A stretch of 64,000 nucleotides of DNA, from positions 40,172 through 104,171 of the forward strand of contig DATLQT010000034.1 in the NCBI GenBank assembly GCA_035535055.1, in the 5' to 3' direction. A program made the position numbers and the translations under genes. Under the pieces are notes generated by a model. That model was not told where the DNA came from, did not search any database, and was given only the letters and a program-made list of their open reading frames with translations. The DNA comes from UBA6019 sp035535055 (GTDB lineage: Bacteria > Chloroflexota > Dormibacteria > Dormibacterales > Dormibacteraceae). Below, piece after piece: positions 60,300-64,000 of the stretch. Every line of letters begins with the position of its first letter. Position 1 is the stretch's first letter.

Positions 60300-60599
60300 A
60301 TTTCGATATCGGTTCGAATACATTCCGATATCGGATCCCGGCTTTTAGCCGGAGCAAGATAACCCCCTATGGGGGAGGTGTTGCCTCCCGCACCACGTGC
60401 GATGAAAATGTGGAGTCGGAGGCGGTGAGGGCAGAGCTCGACGCAATCACTGGTGCCCTCGAGGTCGGAAGTTAACCTGGGCTGGCAGCTGGCTGGCACC
60501 ACGTGATGTTGCCCCGCCTTGCGGGAGCACGAAAGGGAAAATCTTCGTTGGAACAGCTGCCATCCTCGCCGTCGCCAACTAACGCGTGGAGGTGGTGGG
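60300..60599 (+). ncRNA. Candidate IS110 left-end non-coding RNA (bridge RNA) region
   Basis: No ORF, but dense inverted repeats: CGATATCGG/CCGATATCG (60304-60312/60325-60333), CCGGC/GCCGG (60338-60342/60348-60352), CCCCC/GGGGG (60363-60367/60371-60375), GAGGGCA/TGCCCTC (60427-60433/60454-60460, 20-nt loop), CCCGC/GCGGG (60513-60517/60521-60525) and GTTGG/CCAAC (60547-60551/60575-60579, 23-nt loop). IS110-group elements are known to encode their bridge RNA in this left end, where looped stems pair with target and donor. Boundaries and the assignment are inference. Confidence 0.5.
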
Positions 60600-60800
60600 A
60601 TGCAGACCCTGCACGAGCGGTGTTGCGGTCTCGATGTGCACAAGAAGACGGTGGTCGCCTGCGTAATCACGCCCGAGGGTCAGGAGACGCAGACCTTCGG
60701 GACCATGACTTTCGACCTCCTCAAACTGTCTGACTGGCTGACCGAACGCGGCGTCACGCATGTGGCGATGGAGTCGAGCGGTGTCTATTGGCGCCCGATC
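60600..60800 (+). CDS. IS110 family transposase, exon 1 (67 codons)
   Basis: ATG 60600, preceded by GGAGG with 7-nt spacing. It contains the first half of the RuvC-like DEDD domain: D12 in CCGLDVHKKTVVACV and E58 in VAMESSGVYWRPI. The frame is cut after an exact codon by the intron beginning GTGCG at 60801. After splicing, ...YWRPI joins YNLLED..., matching the family. Unspliced translation runs into intron sequence. Confidence 0.9.
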
Positions 60801-61405
60801 GTGCGCCGCGAGGCGCCACGCATTTCGGGTGGGGAGGAAGGAGTCCCACCTGCGGCCCGTCGCAGCGGGCCACTGAAGCTGGGGGCAGTCTGAACCTGGA
60901 GGCGCAGGCGAGGACGGACAGCAGCCCCGACAACGACGGAACGGGTTGGCACTGCCAGACAGCTCGGGTCCGGCAAGCAAGACGGAAAGGTGTACGAGTG
61001 CAGAAACCAGTGGTTGAACCCCCGCAAGGCCAGACCCGGCTCCAACCTGGCGGATATGGGCCGGTCAGCAGTGCACGCCCGCTCCCGATGAGCGGACGAC
61101 TCCGATGCCGATGAACAGGGTCGGCTGGGAGGCCGTGAGGAATCGCTGCGGTGTACTCACGGCGAGGCTGCCGGGGAAAAGTTGGGCACCTCCTCCGTCG
61201 ACCGGTGCGTGGTGAACGCGGGAACCGCCATGGAGCCGCCCTCATTGCCGACCAGCCAGGTCGGTGACGGGCAGGATCGCCGTCATCTGACGGCTCCTTG
61301 GCGGGGCGGAGCCCTCGTAGTAGTCCGAGGTCGGGAAAGCCGGCCGCATGGCGAAGGGGGGCAGCGAGTTCGCAGCGCTGGAACTGGAATGCCAGGAGGT
61401 CATCC

Positions 61406-62839
61406 GTGAATACGGATGCGCCGTGGCCGAACGCCGACGTGGCCGAGGCCCGGGTACTGGAGATCCAGACCAAGCTGCACCGATGGGCTACCGACGATCC
61501 CAATCGTCGGTTCAACGACCTCGACAACCTGGTTCGTGATCCTGCCTTCCTGGCCGTGGCCTGGAAGCGGGTGAGGGGCAATCGAGGGGCCCGCACGGCG
61601 GGCGTGGACGGCGAAAGCGCCTACTACGTCTCCGTTGTACGAGGAGAGGAGCGCTTCCTCACCGATCTCCGGTCCGAACTCTGGGCCGGGACGTTCCACC
61701 CGCTGCCCGTGCGCGAGCGGATGATCCCGAAGTCCGGCGGCAAGCGCCGTCGGCTAGGCATCCCGACCGTCCGGGACAGGGTGGTGCAGGCCGCACTCAA
61801 GCTGGTGCTGGAGCCGATCTTCGAGGCGGAATTCAAGCCGTGCAGTTACGGCTTCCGCCCGGGACGCCGGGCTCACGACGCCATCGCCGAGATTCACTAC
61901 TTCACCTCCCGCTCCTATGAGTGGGTCGTGGAGGGAGACATCAAGGCGTGCTTCGACGAGATCGACCACTCGGCCCTCATGGACCGGATGCGAGAGCGAG
62001 TTGGAGACAAGCGCGTTTTGGGCCTGGTCAAGGCGTTCCTCAAGTCAGGCATCCTCGGCGAGGATGGCGCCGAGAGGGACACCAACACCGGCACCCCGCA
62101 AGGGGGCATACTCTCGCCGCTGCTGAGCAACATCGCGCTCTCGGTTCTCGACGAACACTTCGCCGAGGCCTGGGCAAAGGTGTCTTCCGACGCTCGCGAA
62201 ACGCGCCGGGCCAAGGGCCTCGCCAACTATCGCCTGGTCCGCTATGCGGACGACTTCGTGGTGCTGGTGGCGGGTAGCCAAGACCATGCGGAGAGCTTGC
62301 GTGACGAATCGGCGGCGGTACTTCGGACGATGGGGCTCACCCTGTCGCAAACGAAGACGAGGATTGTCCATATCGACCAGGGCTTCGACTTCTTGGGCTT
62401 CCGCATCCAGCGGCAGCAGAAGCGCGGCGCGGTGAAGCGGTTCGTCTACACCTACCCGAGCAAGGCCGCCTTGGCCTCGGTGAAGGCAAGGGTCCGGACC
62501 ATCACCAGAGAGCTGTTGAACGAGTCGCTGAAGGTCCTGCTGCATCGCCTCAACGCGCTGCTGCGGGGCTGGACCAACTACTTCAAGCACGGGGTGCCGA
62601 AGGCCACCTTCGCTTACCTAAGCGACTTCGTGTGGCAGCGGGTAATGCGATGGCTGAGCCGGAAGTATCACCTTCGGAGCTGGGGGTGGATCCGCGGTCG
62701 CTTCCAACACGGTAGCTGGCCGACGGAGGGCGGCGTGGCGCTGTTCCGGCCGAACGCGGTCGAAGCAGTTCGCTTTCGCTGGAGAGGGAATCGCATTCCC
62801 TCGCCCTGGGCGGCGGCATCGGCGGGGACGTCGTCGTGA
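61406..62839 (+). CDS. Group II intron-encoded reverse transcriptase/maturase
   Basis: A 477-residue LtrA-type protein. RT motifs: SYGFRPGRRAHDAI (RT2), EGDIKACFDEIDHSAL (RT3), GTPQGGILSPLLSNI (RT4), RLVRYADDFVVLVAG (catalytic YADD), LGFRIQRQ. Maturase domain X follows with LLRGWTNYFKHG. No HNH endonuclease is obvious at the C-terminus. Start: AGGAGG (61394-61399) 6 nt before GTG 61406; the frame is open upstream. It should help intron splicing and target-primed mobility. The right domains (V, VI) follow its stop. Confidence 0.93.
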   Translation: MNTDAPWPNADVAEARVLEIQTKLHRWATDDPNRRFNDLDNLVRDPAFLAVAWKRVRGNRGARTAGVDGESAYYVSVVRGEERFLTDLRSELWAGTFHPLPVRERMIPKSGGKRRRLGIPTVRDRVVQAALKLVLEPIFEAEFKPCSYGFRPGRRAHDAIAEIHYFTSRSYEWVVEGDIKACFDEIDHSALMDRMRERVGDKRVLGLVKAFLKSGILGEDGAERDTNTGTPQGGILSPLLSNIALSVLDEHFAEAWAKVSSDARETRRAKGLANYRLVRYADDFVVLVAGSQDHAESLRDESAAVLRTMGLTLSQTKTRIVHIDQGFDFLGFRIQRQQKRGAVKRFVYTYPSKAALASVKARVRTITRELLNESLKVLLHRLNALLRGWTNYFKHGVPKATFAYLSDFVWQRVMRWLSRKYHLRSWGWIRGRFQHGSWPTEGGVALFRPNAVEAVRFRWRGNRIPSPWAAASAGTSS

Positions 62840-62857
62840 TCGGCATGGGCTCGTGGA

Positions 62858-62891
62858 GAGCCGGATGCGTGGAGACACGCACGTCCGGTTC
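62858..62891 (+). ncRNA. Group II intron domain V
   Basis: A 34-nt hairpin with the conserved 5' GAGCCG, the GGAGACAC-type tip region and 3' CGGTTC, the catalytic heart of group II ribozymes. It is 18 bp past the maturase stop codon; domain VI (62892-62954) follows to the 3' splice site. Confidence 0.93.
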
Positions 62892-62954
62892 GGAGGGCGG
62901 GTCGGGGAAACGGACGTGGCGAAAGTCGCGCACCGCGCCCCGGCTCGACCCTAC

Positions 62955-63977
62955 TACAACCTGCTCGAGGACAGCTTCACCCTGGTCGTGGTCAACGCCC
63001 GCCATATGCACGCGGTGCCGGGTCGCAAGACCGACGTCAAAGACGCCGAGTGGATTGCCGACCTGCTCCGCCACGGGCTGCTCAAGGCGAGCTTCATACC
63101 CAACCGCTGGCAGCGGGAGCTGCGCGAGCTGGTCCGCTACCGCAAGACCCTGGTGGAGGAGCGCTCGCGCCTGGTGACCCGGGTTCAGAAGGTACTCGAG
63201 AGCGCCAACATCAAGATTGGCGACGTCATCACCAACGTGGTCGGGAAGTCGGGCCGGGCCATGCTCTTGGAGCTCGCCGCCGGCAGCGAGGACGTGGCCG
63301 CCATGGCCGACTTGGCGCTGGGCACCGCCAAGGCCAAGCGGCCCCAACTGCAGCAGGCGCTGGCTGGCTCGGTGGGACCTCACCAGCGCTTCATGCTGCA
63401 GAGCCAAATCCGCCTCATCGAGCAGCTCGAAGCCGAGATTGAGGCGATTACCGCTCAGGTGGAGGAGGGCATGCGCCCTTTCCAAGCGGCGGTGGCGCTA
63501 CTGGACGAGATTCCCGGCGTGGGTCCGCGCACGGCTGAGCAGGTGCTCGCCGAGACGGGCATCGACATGACCCGGTTCAAGACCTCTGCCCATTTCGCGT
63601 CCTGGGCCCGCGTCTGCCCGGGCAACAACCAGAGCGGCGGCCGGCGCCGCCAGGCCACCACCGGCCAGGGCAACCCATACCTCCGCACGGCGCTGATCGA
63701 GGCGGCGCTGGGCGCCGTCCGTGCCGGCCGGCGCCAGCCCAACTTCTTCAGCGCTCGCTACCACCGCCTGGTCGTCCGCCGCGGCTCGCAGCGAGCCGCC
63801 ATGGCGGTCGCCCATTCCATGCTGGTGGCGATCTACCGGATGCTTCTCGACGGCGCACACTTCCAAGACCTTGGGCCCGACCATTTCGACGAGCGTCGCA
63901 AGGAGTCCCTCGTGCGCAACAGTGTTCGGAAGCTCCAGGAACTCGGCTTCAAGGTCACGCTGGAGGAGGCCGCCTAA
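62955..63977 (+). CDS. IS110 family transposase, exon 2
   Basis: 341 codons including the stop. The RuvC-like part ends with GRKTDVKDAEWIADLLRHGLL, giving D94 and D97 of the DEDD set in spliced numbering. A long coiled-coil (about 160-240) and the Tnp domain with IPGVGPRTAEQVLAETG and the serine segment ARVCPGNNQSGGRRRQATTG follow. Both catalytic sets are intact. The spliced protein is 407 residues, normal for the family. Confidence 0.92.
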   Translation, partial: YNLLEDSFTLVVVNARHMHAVPGRKTDVKDAEWIADLLRHGLLKASFIPNRWQRELRELVRYRKTLVEERSRLVTRVQKVLESANIKIGDVITNVVGKSGRAMLLELAAGSEDVAAMADLALGTAKAKRPQLQQALAGSVGPHQRFMLQSQIRLIEQLEAEIEAITAQVEEGMRPFQAAVALLDEIPGVGPRTAEQVLAETGIDMTRFKTSAHFASWARVCPGNNQSGGRRRQATTGQGNPYLRTALIEAALGAVRAGRRQPNFFSARYHRLVVRRGSQRAAMAVAHSMLVAIYRMLLDGAHFQDLGPDHFDERRKESLVRNSVRKLQELGFKVTLEEAA

Positions 63978-64000
63978 CGGAGTCGGTATTTTCAAGGGAA

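Larger units (their letters stand above)
60801..62954 (+). mobile_element. Group II intron (ribozyme with reverse transcriptase/maturase)
   Basis: 2154 bp. The 5' end GTGCG matches the group II consensus GUGYG. Domain V lies at 62858-62891, and the 3' end ...CCCTAC ends in AY. The boundaries were set by restoring the IS110 reading frame, which they do exactly. Bases 60801-61405 are the structured domains I-III, with for example the stem GCCGTGAG/CTCACGGC around 61130-61170. GGTCGG near 61112 could be EBS1 for the upstream exon CCGATC, with one wobble pair (inference). Confidence 0.9.
60212..64000 (+). mobile_element. IS110-family insertion sequence interrupted by a group II intron (right end outside the window)
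   Basis: The element comprises a structured non-coding left end, the transposase gene in two exons (60600-60800 and 62955-63977) and, between them, a complete group II intron. The exact left boundary is not visible, since IS110 elements have no long inverted repeats; the range given is the outer limit. Only 23 bp of the right end is inside the window. Confidence 0.75.

Noticed and set aside
60471..60485. GTTAACCTGGGCTGG in the IS110 left end resembles the 19-bp element
   Set aside because: The core TCTTAACCG is not kept, and the sequence lies inside a structured RNA candidate, so I treat it as coincidence.

Overview
The window is a 64-kb, very GC-rich (visibly about two-thirds G+C), densely coded bacterial chromosome segment. 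Short intergenic gaps, frequent GTG/TTG and apparently CTG starts, a tandem ThyX-type protein, a UPF0182 membrane protein, an LprG/P55-like lipoprotein-transporter pair and an actinobacterial/Chloroflexota-like gene mix suggest a high-GC terrabacterial lineage (Actinomycetota, Chloroflexota or a candidate phylum such as Dormibacterota). The exact phylum is inference; there is no rRNA in the window.

Region by region. 0-4.3 kb: end of a disulfide oxidoreductase gene and an OpuC-type osmoprotectant ABC importer (ATPase divergent from two permeases and a binding lipoprotein). 4.3-8.5 kb: a DHA2 drug-efflux MFS divergent from a tightly overlapping run (DinB-like, EVE, queuosine-salvage Qng1 homologue, AlkA-like glycosylase). 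8.5-31 kb: core and catabolic metabolism (glutamate dehydrogenase, a ThDP enzyme, isoaspartyl peptidase, double ThyX, acyl-CoA synthetase, UPF0182, Pcm, a nuclease-fold/HPRT fusion, thiolase, two diguanylate cyclases flanking an Mpg glycosylase, class I aldolase). 32-34 kb: an operon of a VirB2-like pilin, a VirB6-like membrane protein, a LytM peptidase and a tail-less SSB. 34-46.8 kb: housekeeping genes including bactofilin, an LprG-like lipoprotein with its MFS partner, aminotransferase, CBS protein, threonine dehydratase, Dtd and alpha-galactosidase.

46.8-57.1 kb is a type IV secretion/conjugation region on the minus strand: relaxase-like protein, VirD4-like coupling protein, VirB2-like and VirB6-like proteins, then (after an interruption by a tRNA-Lys(CTT)/tyrosine-integrase/excisionase module on the plus strand) PrgI and a VirB4-like ATPase. 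A 19-bp sequence is almost identical upstream of the 32-34 kb pilin operon and upstream of an orphan membrane protein at 40 kb, with its core again upstream of PrgI and, on the other strand, upstream of the integrase. This ties dispersed secretion genes into one possible regulon. The region ends with an unusual ECF sigma factor fused to a zinc anti-sigma domain, a membrane span and an extracytoplasmic sensor.

57.1-64 kb is mosaic and mobile. A methyltransferase gene is split by about 1.4 kb carrying an LLM flavin-dependent oxidoreductase. A metallo-beta-lactamase-fold protein follows, and then an IS110-family element whose RuvC-like transposase gene is cut in frame by a complete 2154-bp group II intron with its own reverse transcriptase/maturase. 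The structured 5' non-coding end of the IS110 element is a candidate bridge-RNA locus. Thus two RNA-dependent mobile systems are nested here.
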